A stretch of DNA of 64,000 bases from NCBI GenBank assembly GCA_965230205.1, contig OZ245996.1:3100001-3164000 (forward strand), given 5' to 3'. Origin of the DNA: CANLBN01 sp965230205 (GTDB lineage Bacteria > Pseudomonadota > Gammaproteobacteria > Pseudomonadales > Cellvibrionaceae). A model generated the notes under the pieces. The model searched no databases, was not told the origin of the DNA, and was given only the letters and a program-made list of their open reading frames with translations. The position numbers and the translations under genes were made by a program. Shown piece after piece: positions 26,334 to 36,205 of the stretch; positions within the stretch are counted from its first letter, which is position 1; every line of letters starts with the position of its first letter.

Positions 26334-26951
26334 TTGGACGAAAACCTTATAAAACAACGCTTAGTTGGCGCTTGTGTCTTAGTCGCTTTAGCGGTTATTT
26401 TTTTGCCGTCTTTTTTCCAGAAAAATGAGCGTGTAGCGATTGATACAACGAGTCAAATTCCTCCGGCACCTGCGATTGAAACTGTTGTGATTCCTAGGCC
26501 TGAAAAGCCAGAAGGTATAAAAGTACCGCCTCCAGAAGAGCTGTTTCAACCTAAGGTTGTTGATGCTCCAAAACTTCCCCCTAAACCTCAATCGACTACT
26601 CCCTCTAGTGAGCCTATAGCTGAGGTGAAAAAACCGGTAAAACCTAAAGCTCCTCCTAAGAAAATAGCGGAGAAACCTCGTTTAAATGAGAAAGGCGCCC
26701 CCGTTGGCTGGGTTGTTCAAGCCGCGAGTTTTAAAGCGCAAGAGGGGGCGCAAAAGTTAACGGATCGGTTATTGAAAGCGGATTATCGGGCATACTCCCA
26801 ATCAGTGAACACTGAGAAAGGCGTTTTTTATAGAGTGTTTATTGGGCCATTTATCGATGAGCAACGTGCTAATAAAGCCAAGCAAACCGTTGATAAAGCC
26901 TATAAAGTGCAGTCTCGTGTATTGCGATATAACCCTGTATCCGGCGATTAA
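26334..26951 (+). CDS. dedD: DedD-type SPOR-domain cell division protein
   Basis: A 205-residue protein with a short cytoplasmic start, one membrane helix (about residues 9-28), a Pro/Lys-rich periplasmic linker and a C-terminal SPOR domain (GWVVQAASFKAQEGAQKL and YRVFIGPFIDEQRANKAK). SPOR domains bind denuded peptidoglycan at the division septum. Starting at TTG 26334, with an AGGA site seven bases upstream. The accD-folC-dedD-cvpA-purF order is well conserved in gammaproteobacteria and supports the name. Confidence 0.9.
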   Translation: MDENLIKQRLVGACVLVALAVIFLPSFFQKNERVAIDTTSQIPPAPAIETVVIPRPEKPEGIKVPPPEELFQPKVVDAPKLPPKPQSTTPSSEPIAEVKKPVKPKAPPKKIAEKPRLNEKGAPVGWVVQAASFKAQEGAQKLTDRLLKADYRAYSQSVNTEKGVFYRVFIGPFIDEQRANKAKQTVDKAYKVQSRVLRYNPVSGD

Positions 26952-27051
26952 TGGGTCTGTTAAAATGGCACCTAAATTTAGAATTTTATTTTGCTAACCT
27001 TTATTTTGATAACATTTACTTTGATAAACATTGGTAACTGGATAACACGCT

Positions 27052-27549
27052 ATGTTTAATTGGTCAGATTGGGCCATCATTGCCATTCTTACTATTTCCA
27101 GTTTGATCAGCCTCAAGCGAGGCTTTGTTAAAGAAGCGTTATCCTTAGCGATCTGGGTTGTTGCTTTTGCTGTAGCGAGCTGGTTCAGCCCTAAATTAGC
27201 CCCCATGTTGGCTGTTTATCTGGATACTGCTTCATTGCAACAAATGGCAGCATTTGCAGCTTTGTTTATAGCGACATTATTGGTGGGTGGTGCGGTTAAT
27301 TATCTATTGGCTACACTTATTAAAGCGACTGGTTTGACCGGTACAGATCGTATGCTAGGTGTATTATTTGGTTTGTTTCGAGGCTTAGTCATCATTATGG
27401 TACTCGTTCTTTATGTGCCTAAAATGATACCGGTGAATGAAGATGCCTGGTGGCAACAATCAGCACTGATTCCTCATTTTTTGGATTTTGAAGACAGGTT
27501 TCGTATGATGACAACATCAATATACGATTTTGTAAAAAGTTTTTTTTAG
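27052..27549 (+). CDS. cvpA: CvpA family membrane protein
   Basis: A 165-residue inner-membrane protein with four predicted helices. The family signature ISLKRGFVKEALSLAIWV lies between helices 1 and 2, and TGTDRMLGVLFGLFRGLVII in the second half. CvpA was named for colicin V export in E. coli; its cellular role is still debated and involves envelope homeostasis. It is co-oriented with and 53 bases ahead of purF, the standard arrangement. Confidence 0.93.
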   Translation: MFNWSDWAIIAILTISSLISLKRGFVKEALSLAIWVVAFAVASWFSPKLAPMLAVYLDTASLQQMAAFAALFIATLLVGGAVNYLLATLIKATGLTGTDRMLGVLFGLFRGLVIIMVLVLYVPKMIPVNEDAWWQQSALIPHFLDFEDRFRMMTTSIYDFVKSFF

Positions 27550-27602
27550 GCGAGTTATTTGTAGCATTTAAGTCTACGAAGTTATTATTGAGGTAAGCAT
27601 CT

Positions 27603-29132
27603 ATGTGTGGTTTGGTCGGTATCGTTGGTAAAAGTGATGTCAATCTTCAATTATACGATGCGTTGACAATGCTCCAACATCGAGGGCAGGATGCTGCAGG
27701 CATCGTGACTTGCGATAATGGCAGAGTCTCGCAACAAAAAGCTAATGGCTTGGTTAAAGATGTTTTCCATACTCGCCATATGCGCCGTTTGGTTGGTAAT
27801 TATGGCGTTGGCCATGTGCGTTACCCTACAGCGGGCAGTTCAGGTCCGGCACTAGCACAACCGTTTTACGTAAATTCTCCTTATGGTGTTGCTCTGGCAC
27901 ATAATGGCAACCTGACCAATACAGAATCTGTTAGAGCGGATTTGTATCGTGATGACTTGCGTCATATGAATACAGATTCAGACTCAGAAGTGTTGCTGAA
28001 TGTCTTCGCAAAAGAGTTGCAAAAACTCGGTAAACTACACGCATCTGCGGATGACTTCTTTAAAGCTGTTGCAGGTGTACATAAACGCGTTCGAGGTGGC
28101 TATGCTGTTATCACGTTGGTTGCTGATTACGGTTTAGTGGCTTTTCGAGATCCTGATGGTATCCGTCCTCTCGTTTTTGGTAAACGAGACACCATACGAG
28201 GGCCGGAATATATGATTGCTTCGGAAAGTGTCGCTCTGGATGTTTTAGGTTTTGATCTGATTCGCGATGTGAAACCAGGCGAAGCAGTGTATATAACGAC
28301 TGATGGTGAATTGCATACGAGTATCTGTGCCGAAAATACCACGTATCGTCCTTGTATTTTTGAGCACGTGTATTTTGCGCGCCCTGATTCTATTATGGAT
28401 GGTATCTCTGTTTACAAAGCGCGTTTACGTCAAGGTGAAAAATTAGCAGAGAAAATTCTTCGAGAACGCCCTGATCATGATATTGATGTTGTCATTCCAA
28501 TTCCTGATAGTAGTCGTGTTTCTGGGCAGGCACTTGCCTATAATCTTGGCGTAAAATTCCGCGAAGGCTTAGTGAAAAACCGCTATATTGGTCGTACCTT
28601 TATCATGCCGGGTCAACAGCAGCGTAAAAAGTCAGTTCGCCAAAAGCTCAATACTATTGGCTTGGAATTTAAAGACAAAAACGTGTTATTGGTTGATGAT
28701 TCTATTGTTAGGGGAACAACCAGCGAACAGATTATTCAAATGGCAAGAGACGCCGGTGCAAAAAAAGTCTACATTGCCTCAGCGGCCCCTGCTGTTAAGT
28801 ACCCAAATGTATATGGTATTGATATGCCATCAGTAGAAGAGCTCATTGCCCATGGACGTACAGATCAAGAAGTCGCAGATGCTATTGGTGCTGATTGGCT
28901 AATCTATCAGAATATTGAAGACTTGGTTGAAGCGTCTGCGGAAGGTAATCCTGATATTACTGAATTTGACTGTGCTGTCTTTGACGGTAATTATGTAACC
29001 AGCGATGTGACACAAGAGTATTTAGATAAGCTGCGTGCTGCAAGAAACGATTCACAGCAAAATAAGCAACGAGAGCTGGATTTAGGTAATACAAATGTTG
29101 TAGGTATTCATAATGATGCCGCTGAAGGCTAA
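27603..29132 (+). CDS. purF: Amidophosphoribosyltransferase
   Basis: PurF performs the first committed step of purine synthesis, making phosphoribosylamine from PRPP and glutamine. The 509-residue protein starts MCGLVGIVG, so Cys2 becomes the N-terminal nucleophile of the glutaminase after Met removal. The PRPP-binding loop is NVLLVDDSIVRGTTSEQI. No PurR-like operator was recognised upstream of cvpA or purF. Confidence 0.97.
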   Translation: MCGLVGIVGKSDVNLQLYDALTMLQHRGQDAAGIVTCDNGRVSQQKANGLVKDVFHTRHMRRLVGNYGVGHVRYPTAGSSGPALAQPFYVNSPYGVALAHNGNLTNTESVRADLYRDDLRHMNTDSDSEVLLNVFAKELQKLGKLHASADDFFKAVAGVHKRVRGGYAVITLVADYGLVAFRDPDGIRPLVFGKRDTIRGPEYMIASESVALDVLGFDLIRDVKPGEAVYITTDGELHTSICAENTTYRPCIFEHVYFARPDSIMDGISVYKARLRQGEKLAEKILRERPDHDIDVVIPIPDSSRVSGQALAYNLGVKFREGLVKNRYIGRTFIMPGQQQRKKSVRQKLNTIGLEFKDKNVLLVDDSIVRGTTSEQIIQMARDAGAKKVYIASAAPAVKYPNVYGIDMPSVEELIAHGRTDQEVADAIGADWLIYQNIEDLVEASAEGNPDITEFDCAVFDGNYVTSDVTQEYLDKLRAARNDSQQNKQRELDLGNTNVVGIHNDAAEG

Positions 29133-29192
29133 GCCTGTATACTTAATATCATCAAATACTCTCTATCGAAAAACTAACTATTGGAACTATTC

Positions 29193-30401
29193 GTGACAAA
29201 CGAAAGAAAAGATTTTATTGAAGAAAATGAACTCCACCTGGGGTTAGATACATTGGCGATACGTTCAGGTATTGCCAGAACTCAAGAAGGTGAGCATTGC
29301 GAACCTATTTTTACGACATCGAGTTATGTATTTGAATCAGCTGAGCAAGCGGCTTCCCGCTTTTCTGGTGATGAGGATGGCAATGTTTACTCACGCTATA
29401 CCAACCCTACGGTGCGGACTTTTCAAGATCGTATTGCAGCATTAGAGGGTGCAGAAAGTGCAGTAGCCACTGCTTCGGGTATGTCAGCTATTTTGAGTAC
29501 TTTTCTTGCGTTATTAACAGCAGGGGATCATGTTGTTTGTTCTCGTAGCGTGTTTGGTACAACCACAATGTTGTTTACTAAATATCTACAAAAATTTGGT
29601 GTTGATGTTACCTTTGTTGGTTTAACCGATTCTGCTGGTTGGGAGCAGGCAATTAATTCAAAAACTAAGTGTTTATTTTTGGAAACTCCCTCAAACCCCC
29701 TATGTGAAGTTGCCGATATCAAGCAGCTTTCTGCATTAGCTAAAGCGAATGATTGCCTGCTTATTGTGGACAATTGTTTCTGTACACCAGCTTTGCAGCG
29801 CCCCTTAGATCTGGGCGCTGACATTGTCATCCATTCGGCAACTAAGTATCTTGATGGCCAAGGCCGTTGCTTAGGTGGTGTTGTTGTTGGAAGTGAAGAG
29901 CATATGGATCAAGTACTAGGTTTTATTCGTACTTGCGGGCCAACATTAAGCCCATTTAATGCTTGGATATTTCTAAAAAGTTTAGAAACCCTTAGCTTGC
30001 GTATGCAGGCGCATTCTGTCAATGCGCTAGAAGTGGCATGGTGGTTGAATGAGCAGCCTCAAATTGAAAAAGTCTATTATTGTGGTTTACCGTCCCATGA
30101 AGGTCATGTGCTCGCACGTGAACAGCAAAATGCCTTTGGTGGAGTACTATCCTTCCAGGTGAAAGGACAACGAGATGCTGCATGGAAATTGATTAATGGC
30201 ACAAGAATATTGTCCATAACGGCCAATTTAGGTGATGCTAAAACTACCATCGTTCATCCAGCAACGACAACCCATGGTCGCTTATCTGATGAAGAGAAAC
30301 AGCAAGCCGGAATTGCTGATAATTTGATCCGTGTGGCTGTTGGTTTAGAATCAGTTAAAGATATTATTGAAGACTTGGAAAGAGGAATAGCAGCTATATA
30401 G
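29193..30401 (+). CDS. metZ: O-succinylhomoserine sulfhydrylase
   Basis: MetZ makes homocysteine directly from O-succinylhomoserine and sulfide with PLP. The 402-residue protein closely follows the Pseudomonas MetZ pattern: LDTLAIRSGIARTQEGEH, FTTSSYVFESAEQAA, NVYSRYTNPTVRTF, the PLP lysine in IHSATKYLDGQGR and TLSPFNAWIFLKSLETL. GTG 29193 is favoured over TTG 29181 because GGAAC sits about seven bases before it. It completes the cvpA-purF-metZ run and is followed by a good terminator. Confidence 0.95.
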   Translation: MTNERKDFIEENELHLGLDTLAIRSGIARTQEGEHCEPIFTTSSYVFESAEQAASRFSGDEDGNVYSRYTNPTVRTFQDRIAALEGAESAVATASGMSAILSTFLALLTAGDHVVCSRSVFGTTTMLFTKYLQKFGVDVTFVGLTDSAGWEQAINSKTKCLFLETPSNPLCEVADIKQLSALAKANDCLLIVDNCFCTPALQRPLDLGADIVIHSATKYLDGQGRCLGGVVVGSEEHMDQVLGFIRTCGPTLSPFNAWIFLKSLETLSLRMQAHSVNALEVAWWLNEQPQIEKVYYCGLPSHEGHVLAREQQNAFGGVLSFQVKGQRDAAWKLINGTRILSITANLGDAKTTIVHPATTTHGRLSDEEKQQAGIADNLIRVAVGLESVKDIIEDLERGIAAI

Positions 30402-30496
30402 CGATATTTTGAGATGGATTAGTTGGCTTTCTTATTCATTCGTTATAGAAAAAATTAATAATAGAACTATTTCATAAAAAACTACTCAGATTAGTA

Positions 30497-30524
30497 AGAG
30501 CCAGCATTATTGCTGGCTTTTTAC
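30497..30524 (+). terminator. Rho-independent terminator after metZ
   Basis: AGCCAGCA and TGCTGGCT form a perfect 8-bp stem (30499-30518) with a TTAT loop, followed by a T-run. It ends the purF-metZ transcript and precedes moxR by about 60 bases. Confidence 0.9.
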
Positions 30525-30586
30525 TATACTCATAATGCTTAAATCAAAAGCATTTACATAAATGAAAATAACCTTGAGTAGACTGT

Positions 30587-31531
30587 ATGTCCGGTAATCC
30601 CTCTACCAGTAAAACCATCCCCGATATCATTGCTTCAATGACCCATAGTCTTAACGGTATTCTTTTAGGTAAAGAAACCAGTGTTAAACTGGCGCTAGCG
30701 TGTTTACTGGCCAAAGGGCACTTATTGATTGAAGATTTACCGGGTATGGGTAAAACCACATTAGCTCATGGCTTAGCCGGTGTGCTGGGGTTGGATTTTC
30801 AACGTATTCAATTTACCAGTGATCTATTACCGGGTGATGTTGTTGGTGTTTCAATTTTTAACCCCAAAATTAATGAATTTGAGTTTCGTCCTGGTCCGGT
30901 TTTTACACAAATACTGTTGGCCGATGAAATTAATCGTACATCGCCTAAAACTCAGAGCGCCTTACTAGAGGCTATGTCTGAAAATCAGGTCACGGTTGAC
31001 GGTGTGACACGTCAATTAGAAGATCATTTTTTTGTTATTGCAACGCAAAACTCTCAACATCAGACAGGCACTTTTCCGTTGCCAGAATCTCAGCTTGACC
31101 GCTTTATGATGCGTATATCATTAGGCTACCCAACCCCTGAATCAGAAAGGCAGTTGTTGCAAGGTGTTGACCCACGGCAGGCACTAAAAGCGTTGTCAGT
31201 AGTGTTAAGTATTAAGCAATTAGAAGCGATTCAGGGTACTGTTGGTAAAATAGTAGCTAGTGATCAACTATTGGACTATTTGCAACGTTTAATTGCGTAT
31301 ACCCGTGAAACGGGAGATTTTAGCCATGGCTTATCTCCCCGTGCTGCCTTAGCGTGGTTACATTGCGCAAAAGCATGGGCTTTAGTTCATGGTCGCAAAC
31401 ATGTTTTACCTGAAGATATCCAACAATTGATGTTGCCCGTTGTTGGACATCGCTTATTACCAACAGAGCAAGAGACTGTCGCTCGAAATGCGGTAGAAAA
31501 AATTATATCGTCTGTTCCTGTTGTTGTTTAA
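30587..31531 (+). CDS. MoxR-family AAA+ ATPase
   Basis: A 314-residue AAA+ ATPase with Walker A in EDLPGMGKTTLAHGLAG, Walker B and sensor region in ILLADEINRTSPKTQSALLE, and FFVIATQNSQHQTGTFPLPE. The C-terminal lid contains SPRAALAWLHCAKAWAL. MoxR proteins act as chaperones or assembly factors, usually with a partner having a metal-binding or membrane domain. Here the partners are the DUF58 protein 45 bases downstream and the transglutaminase protein after it. The unit corresponds to the tgpA region of Pseudomonas aeruginosa. Confidence 0.92.
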   Translation: MSGNPSTSKTIPDIIASMTHSLNGILLGKETSVKLALACLLAKGHLLIEDLPGMGKTTLAHGLAGVLGLDFQRIQFTSDLLPGDVVGVSIFNPKINEFEFRPGPVFTQILLADEINRTSPKTQSALLEAMSENQVTVDGVTRQLEDHFFVIATQNSQHQTGTFPLPESQLDRFMMRISLGYPTPESERQLLQGVDPRQALKALSVVLSIKQLEAIQGTVGKIVASDQLLDYLQRLIAYTRETGDFSHGLSPRAALAWLHCAKAWALVHGRKHVLPEDIQQLMLPVVGHRLLPTEQETVARNAVEKIISSVPVVV

Positions 31532-31576
31532 TCTTGTTTAGTTTTTTGCACTTATCGTCAAAAAGATATTGGGTTA

Positions 31577-32557
31577 ATGATAAGACATTTTATTGATAAA
31601 TCATGGCAGAATTTTTTAAATAATTGGTTAAAACGCCGAATCCCTCGCCGATCATCGCATATATTGAAACACGATAATATTTTTATCGTTCCTTCAAAAA
31701 CAGGCTTAGGCTTTGTCGTGCTAATTATTTTATTGTGGCTGTTGGGTACGAATTATCAAAATAATTTAATATTGAGTGTCACTTTTTTATTATTAGCGTT
31801 AATTGTCATTTGTATTCACCATACTTACGCACAATTGTCAGGTTTGCAGTTAAGCGTTATAAAAACACATTCAGGTTTTGTTGGCGATAAAGGTGTTGTC
31901 GATCTATTAATAAAACGAAAAAATTCACGGGCCTATGAGTCCGTTGAATTAGCTTGGTCGGGGATAGATTCTGTAACAGTATCTCTCATCGATGAATCTC
32001 AATTTTCTGTTAGCTTATCGGTGCCGCTGACGTATCGCGGGTGGTTTCAGCCAGAACGCTTAAAAGTATCTACGCATTTTCCTTTAGGGCTTATCGTTGC
32101 TTGGTCTTATTTAGATTTCGATTCTCCTATCCTGGCTTATCCTGAGCCTGTGACATCGTCTGTTCAGCCGACACAACAGGTACTAGATGATACAGACGAT
32201 ATTTTTCATCAACCAATGGTTGCCGGTCATGAAGAGTTTGCAGGTTTGCGTGAGTATCATCCCGGTGATTCTTTGAGAAGTATAGATTGGCGTGCTATGG
32301 CAAGAGGCCAGGGGCTGGCAACTCGTGTATACGAGGATTACGTCAGTCAACAATACTGGTTTGATTGGCAGCAATTTGAAGGTATGTCCCGTGAAGCGCG
32401 TTTATCGAGGCTGTGCGATTCTATTTTACAGCAGAAGGGTGACTCTATATATGGTTTGCGCTTGCCCGGGTTAACGATTGAACCTGCCCAAGGTGAAGAG
32501 CATAAGCAAAAAGTATTGGAAGCATTAGCATTATTTGAGTGGGAGAAAAATATCTAA
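31577..32557 (+). CDS. DUF58 domain membrane protein
   Basis: A 326-residue protein with a basic N-terminus, two membrane helices (about residues 42-82) and a DUF58 domain whose signature is REYHPGDSLRSIDWRAMARG near residue 230. DUF58 proteins have a von Willebrand A-like fold and occur together with MoxR ATPases. The stop overlaps the next start by one base (TAATG), tying it to the transglutaminase gene. The molecular role is not known. Confidence 0.9.
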   Translation: MIRHFIDKSWQNFLNNWLKRRIPRRSSHILKHDNIFIVPSKTGLGFVVLIILLWLLGTNYQNNLILSVTFLLLALIVICIHHTYAQLSGLQLSVIKTHSGFVGDKGVVDLLIKRKNSRAYESVELAWSGIDSVTVSLIDESQFSVSLSVPLTYRGWFQPERLKVSTHFPLGLIVAWSYLDFDSPILAYPEPVTSSVQPTQQVLDDTDDIFHQPMVAGHEEFAGLREYHPGDSLRSIDWRAMARGQGLATRVYEDYVSQQYWFDWQQFEGMSREARLSRLCDSILQQKGDSIYGLRLPGLTIEPAQGEEHKQKVLEALALFEWEKNI

Positions 32558-34563
32558 TGGCTTTCTTTGGCAATAAAAAATCAACAAATACTGACAATAC
32601 GAAACCAATTAAGTATGTTAATCGTCAGAGTTTATTAGGCCTATTATTTGCTCAAGGTAGTGCGGTACTCTTACATTTTTCACAAGCGCCTATTTGGTTA
32701 TTATTATTAGCGGTTGTCGTATTTGTATGGCGATTACAAATTTTACGCAGCCAATGGGCTTTTCCTAATCGTTTTGTTCGTTTGTGTTTGGTTATATTTT
32801 CAATGACGGCTATCGTCCTTTATTACAAAGAATGGTATGCCTTGGAACCAATGGTTTCACTGTTGGTCATTGCTTTTCTATTAAAGTTATTAGAGGTTGA
32901 TCAACATAGAGATGGAGTAATCTTAATTTTTGTTGGTTATTTTGTAACAGCAAGTGCATTTTTATTTGACCAAGGTATTGTTTCAACATTATTGGGTATT
33001 TTTGTTCTTTGGTCTCTAACGGCTTGTTTGGTCGTTTTACACGGATCACATATTCAATATCTCTCTCGTCGAACTGTACGAACAGTTTCTATATTGTTAA
33101 TTCAATCTGTACCTTTAATGTTACTCATGCTATTTGTCTTTCCACGTATCGGCGCATTGTGGTCTGTACCTATACAAAGTAGCAGCGCCGTAACTGGGGT
33201 TAGCGATAGCATGTCCCCAGGTGATTTTAGCCAATTAACACGTAGCCGAAAATTAGCGTTTCGAGTAAGTTTTGATGATGACCGCATTCCTGATCCGTCA
33301 CAACGTTATTGGCGGGGTTTGGTGTTTACTGAGTTTGATGGTAGACGTTGGGAGCGGTCTAAAGGAGCTAACTTATATAAAGGAAAAGAACCCAATAAAA
33401 CAGAGTTTATTGCTAATGGCCCCACTTTTAATTATGAAGTAATTCTAGAGCCAACAAACACGCCTTGGATCTATAGTATCCCTTTAGGGAATACTATAGA
33501 TAAGAAATCTATACGTTCAGCGGCTAATGAATTATGGTTGAGAGATCCTGTGACTCAACGAATTAAGTATAAAGTTAGTTCGGCACTAAGCTATAGAACT
33601 CGTGAGAGGGAAGAGCGTTTGAAACAGGCACTGATGCTACCGAAAGGTTTTAATCCTCGCAGTATAGAAATGGCTCAGAAGTGGCGGAGAGAATCCATAT
33701 CTACTGAAAACTATATTGAAAAGGTATTAAATTTTTATAATCAATCATTTACTTATACATTATCGCCTCCAAGGCTGGGGCAGCATACAGTAGATGAGTT
33801 TTTATTCTCTACTCAGAGTGGGTTTTGCGAGCATTTTTCCAGTAGTTTTGTTGTTCTAATGCGAGCTGCCGGGATACCTGCTCGTGTTGTTGCTGGTTAT
33901 CAAGGTGGTGAATGGAATGATGCCGATAGTTATCTTCTAGTGCGTCAGTATGATGCCCATGCTTGGGCTGAAGTTTGGTTTCCTAATAAAGGATGGGTAA
34001 GAGTTGATCCAACAGCAGCTGTTGCACCTAATCGTATTGAGCAAGGTTTATTAGATACTTTATCTATTGCTGACCAAGATTTATTGGAGCCTAGTGCATT
34101 ACCTTCATTTGATTGGTTGAATAGATTATCTTTAAAATGGGATAGTCTAAATTATCGTTGGCAAAGTTGGGTGCTAAGTTACGATCAGGATACCCAATCA
34201 GATCTCTTGGAAAAATTATTAGGAGAGGTTACTTCGACACGTTTGGCTATTTTACTTATTGCTCCCGGAGTCATTATGCTAATAACTTTTGGCTTCTTTA
34301 CTCTACGTAATATCTCCAAACCTACACTCAGAAAAGTAAAATTATACCAAGCGCTGACTCGCAGGTTAGAGCGCCGAGGAATACACCCTATTGCTGGTGA
34401 AACGTTGACTAGCCATTGTGAACGAGCAATTCAATCAATGCCGGATAAAAAGCCTTTGATTCATAAGCTAAGCCATTCTATTAATGCCAGCTTGTATAGT
34501 AGTGAAGATGATATCGGCAATCATTCCTACAAAACGTTAAAGCAACTTATTTATCGCCTCTGA
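32557..34563 (+). CDS. tgpA: TgpA-type membrane transglutaminase-like protein
   Basis: A 668-residue protein, the length of P. aeruginosa TgpA. About five to six membrane helices fill residues 20-205 (DUF3488), then a periplasmic region with a transglutaminase core: Cys in SGFCEHFSSSFVVLMRAAGI, His in YDAHAWAEVWFP, Asp in WVRVDPTAAVAP. A further helix near 565-585 precedes a cytoplasmic tail. TgpA was reported to be essential in P. aeruginosa; its substrate is not known. ATG 32557 follows a GGGAGAA site; a GTG at 32539 would add six residues and overlap the DUF58 gene further. Confidence 0.92.
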   Translation: MAFFGNKKSTNTDNTKPIKYVNRQSLLGLLFAQGSAVLLHFSQAPIWLLLLAVVVFVWRLQILRSQWAFPNRFVRLCLVIFSMTAIVLYYKEWYALEPMVSLLVIAFLLKLLEVDQHRDGVILIFVGYFVTASAFLFDQGIVSTLLGIFVLWSLTACLVVLHGSHIQYLSRRTVRTVSILLIQSVPLMLLMLFVFPRIGALWSVPIQSSSAVTGVSDSMSPGDFSQLTRSRKLAFRVSFDDDRIPDPSQRYWRGLVFTEFDGRRWERSKGANLYKGKEPNKTEFIANGPTFNYEVILEPTNTPWIYSIPLGNTIDKKSIRSAANELWLRDPVTQRIKYKVSSALSYRTREREERLKQALMLPKGFNPRSIEMAQKWRRESISTENYIEKVLNFYNQSFTYTLSPPRLGQHTVDEFLFSTQSGFCEHFSSSFVVLMRAAGIPARVVAGYQGGEWNDADSYLLVRQYDAHAWAEVWFPNKGWVRVDPTAAVAPNRIEQGLLDTLSIADQDLLEPSALPSFDWLNRLSLKWDSLNYRWQSWVLSYDQDTQSDLLEKLLGEVTSTRLAILLIAPGVIMLITFGFFTLRNISKPTLRKVKLYQALTRRLERRGIHPIAGETLTSHCERAIQSMPDKKPLIHKLSHSINASLYSSEDDIGNHSYKTLKQLIYRL

Positions 34564-34720
34564 TTGACACTCAAAATGAATCGTTATTGTGCAAATTTGA
34601 TAAAATGCGCATTAATAGTGCTTAATTTTTTTGCTATTTCGTTATAAATACAGTACTTTGCCCCACTTATAACAACACTAATAACCCTTTACAAAATAGG
34701 GAATAAGGGGGATTCACCGT

Positions 34721-36019
34721 ATGACTTATCAAATTTCAATGCTTAAACGCAGCTTTTGTTTGCTGATTCTAATGAGTTTATCAGTAGCCGTGGGGGCAGA
34801 CGAGCTAAATGGCGCTAATAGCAGCTGGATTTTAACGTCAACAGCATTAGTTCTGTTTATGACTTTACCTGGCCTTTCTCTTTTTTATGCAGGTTTAGTG
34901 CGCTCTAAAAATGTCTTGTCAGTATTAATGCAGTGTTTTGCCATTGCATGTTTAGCGTCACTTTTGTGGCTGGTTGCCGGTTACAGCCTGAGTTTCAGTG
35001 AGGGCGGTGCATATCTGGGAGACTTCAGTAAAGCCTTTTTAGCAGGTATCGGTGAAGATACCTTAAGTGGCGATATACCTGAAAGTTTGTTTTTAATGTT
35101 CCAAATGACATTCGCTATTATCACACCTGCGTTAATTGTTGGCGCTTTTGCTGAACGTATGAAATTCTCTTCTATGCTGATTTTTAGCGGCTTATGGGTA
35201 TTATTTGTCTATGCTCCTGTTTGCCATTGGGTATGGGGTGGTGGTTGGCTTTCCAGTCTGGGCTTGTTGGATTTTGCTGGTGGTACTGTTGTGCATGTGA
35301 CTGCTGGTGTTGCTGCATTGGTTGCAGCGATTGTTATTGGTAATCGCAAAGGTTTTCCTCAAACACCTATGCCACCTCATAATTTAACCATGACGGTTTG
35401 TGGGGCAGGTATGTTATGGGTTGGATGGTTTGGCTTTAATGCGGGTAGTGCCTTAGCCGCTAATGGTGATGCAGCAATGGCTATGCTGGTTACTCATATT
35501 TCTGCAGCGGCTGGATCACTAGCATGGATGACCATTGAATGGTGCCGTTATGGCAAACCTAGTGTCTTGGGTATTGTTACAGGCATGGTGGCAGGTCTAG
35601 GTACTATTACACCTGCATCGGGTTATGTGGGACCAATGGGAGCATTGGTAATTGGTTTATCGGCGGGTGTTATTTGTTATTTTGCAACTCAATTGATTAA
35701 GCGTAAATTTAAAATTGATGACTCCTTAGATGTATTCCCAGTGCATGGTGTTGGTGGTATTTTAGGGACTTTACTCGTCGCCGTTTTTGCTTCATCGGAA
35801 ATCGGTCTATTTAGCGGCCAAGGGCTTGAAGTATCCATAGGTGAACAATTTGGTATTCAGTTAATTGGTGTGTTGGCAACGGGTGTTTACACTGCGATCG
35901 TTACATTGATTCTGCTTTATGTTGCCGGTTTGTTTACAGGTGGTATTCGAGTCAGTGAAGAGGATGAGCAATTGGGGTTAGACCTTGTCTTGCATGAAGA
36001 AACAGGGTACAAATTGTAA
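34721..36019 (+). CDS. amtB: Ammonium transporter
   Basis: An Amt-family ammonium channel of 432 residues with a cleavable-looking signal (MSLSVAVGA) and eleven membrane helices. The pore twin histidines are in GTVVHVTAGVAALVAA and FPVHGVGGILGTLL. GLSLFYAGLVRSKNVLS and WFGFNAGSALAANGDAA are family signatures. A GGGGG-rich site precedes ATG 34721. No glnK gene is next to it, unlike the common glnK-amtB pair, and no sigma-54 type GG-N10-GC promoter was found in the 157 bases upstream. Confidence 0.95.
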   Translation: MTYQISMLKRSFCLLILMSLSVAVGADELNGANSSWILTSTALVLFMTLPGLSLFYAGLVRSKNVLSVLMQCFAIACLASLLWLVAGYSLSFSEGGAYLGDFSKAFLAGIGEDTLSGDIPESLFLMFQMTFAIITPALIVGAFAERMKFSSMLIFSGLWVLFVYAPVCHWVWGGGWLSSLGLLDFAGGTVVHVTAGVAALVAAIVIGNRKGFPQTPMPPHNLTMTVCGAGMLWVGWFGFNAGSALAANGDAAMAMLVTHISAAAGSLAWMTIEWCRYGKPSVLGIVTGMVAGLGTITPASGYVGPMGALVIGLSAGVICYFATQLIKRKFKIDDSLDVFPVHGVGGILGTLLVAVFASSEIGLFSGQGLEVSIGEQFGIQLIGVLATGVYTAIVTLILLYVAGLFTGGIRVSEEDEQLGLDLVLHEETGYKL

Positions 36020-36109
36020 TATTTATTGATTGTATCAGCTCTATTGATTTTTGAAGCTTATGTTTCTGGTTTCTGAGTATCATTAAATCAGAAGCTCCTA
36101 TAATATTAT

Positions 36110-36144
36110 AAAAGCCTTGCACAGTATTGTTGCGAGGCTTTTTT
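36110..36144 (+). terminator. Rho-independent terminator after amtB
   Basis: AAAAGCCTTGCA pairs with TGCGAGGCTTTT (one G-T wobble) around a nine-base loop, followed by a T-run ending near 36144. It lies 90 bases after the amtB stop. Confidence 0.85.
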
Positions 36145-36205
36145 ATATTTGCCCTTAGCAGTTTATGCTGAGAAAATATGAATTTTATCTTTTAAAGAGT
36201 TTTTT

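Noticed and set aside
26960..27050. Short repeated tttgata-like words before cvpA
   Set aside because: The copies are only a few bases, imperfect and AT-rich; they do not form a site or hairpin of note.
34564..34720. Possible sigma-54 promoter for amtB
   Set aside because: No GG-N10-GC pair matching the -24/-12 pattern is present in the region.
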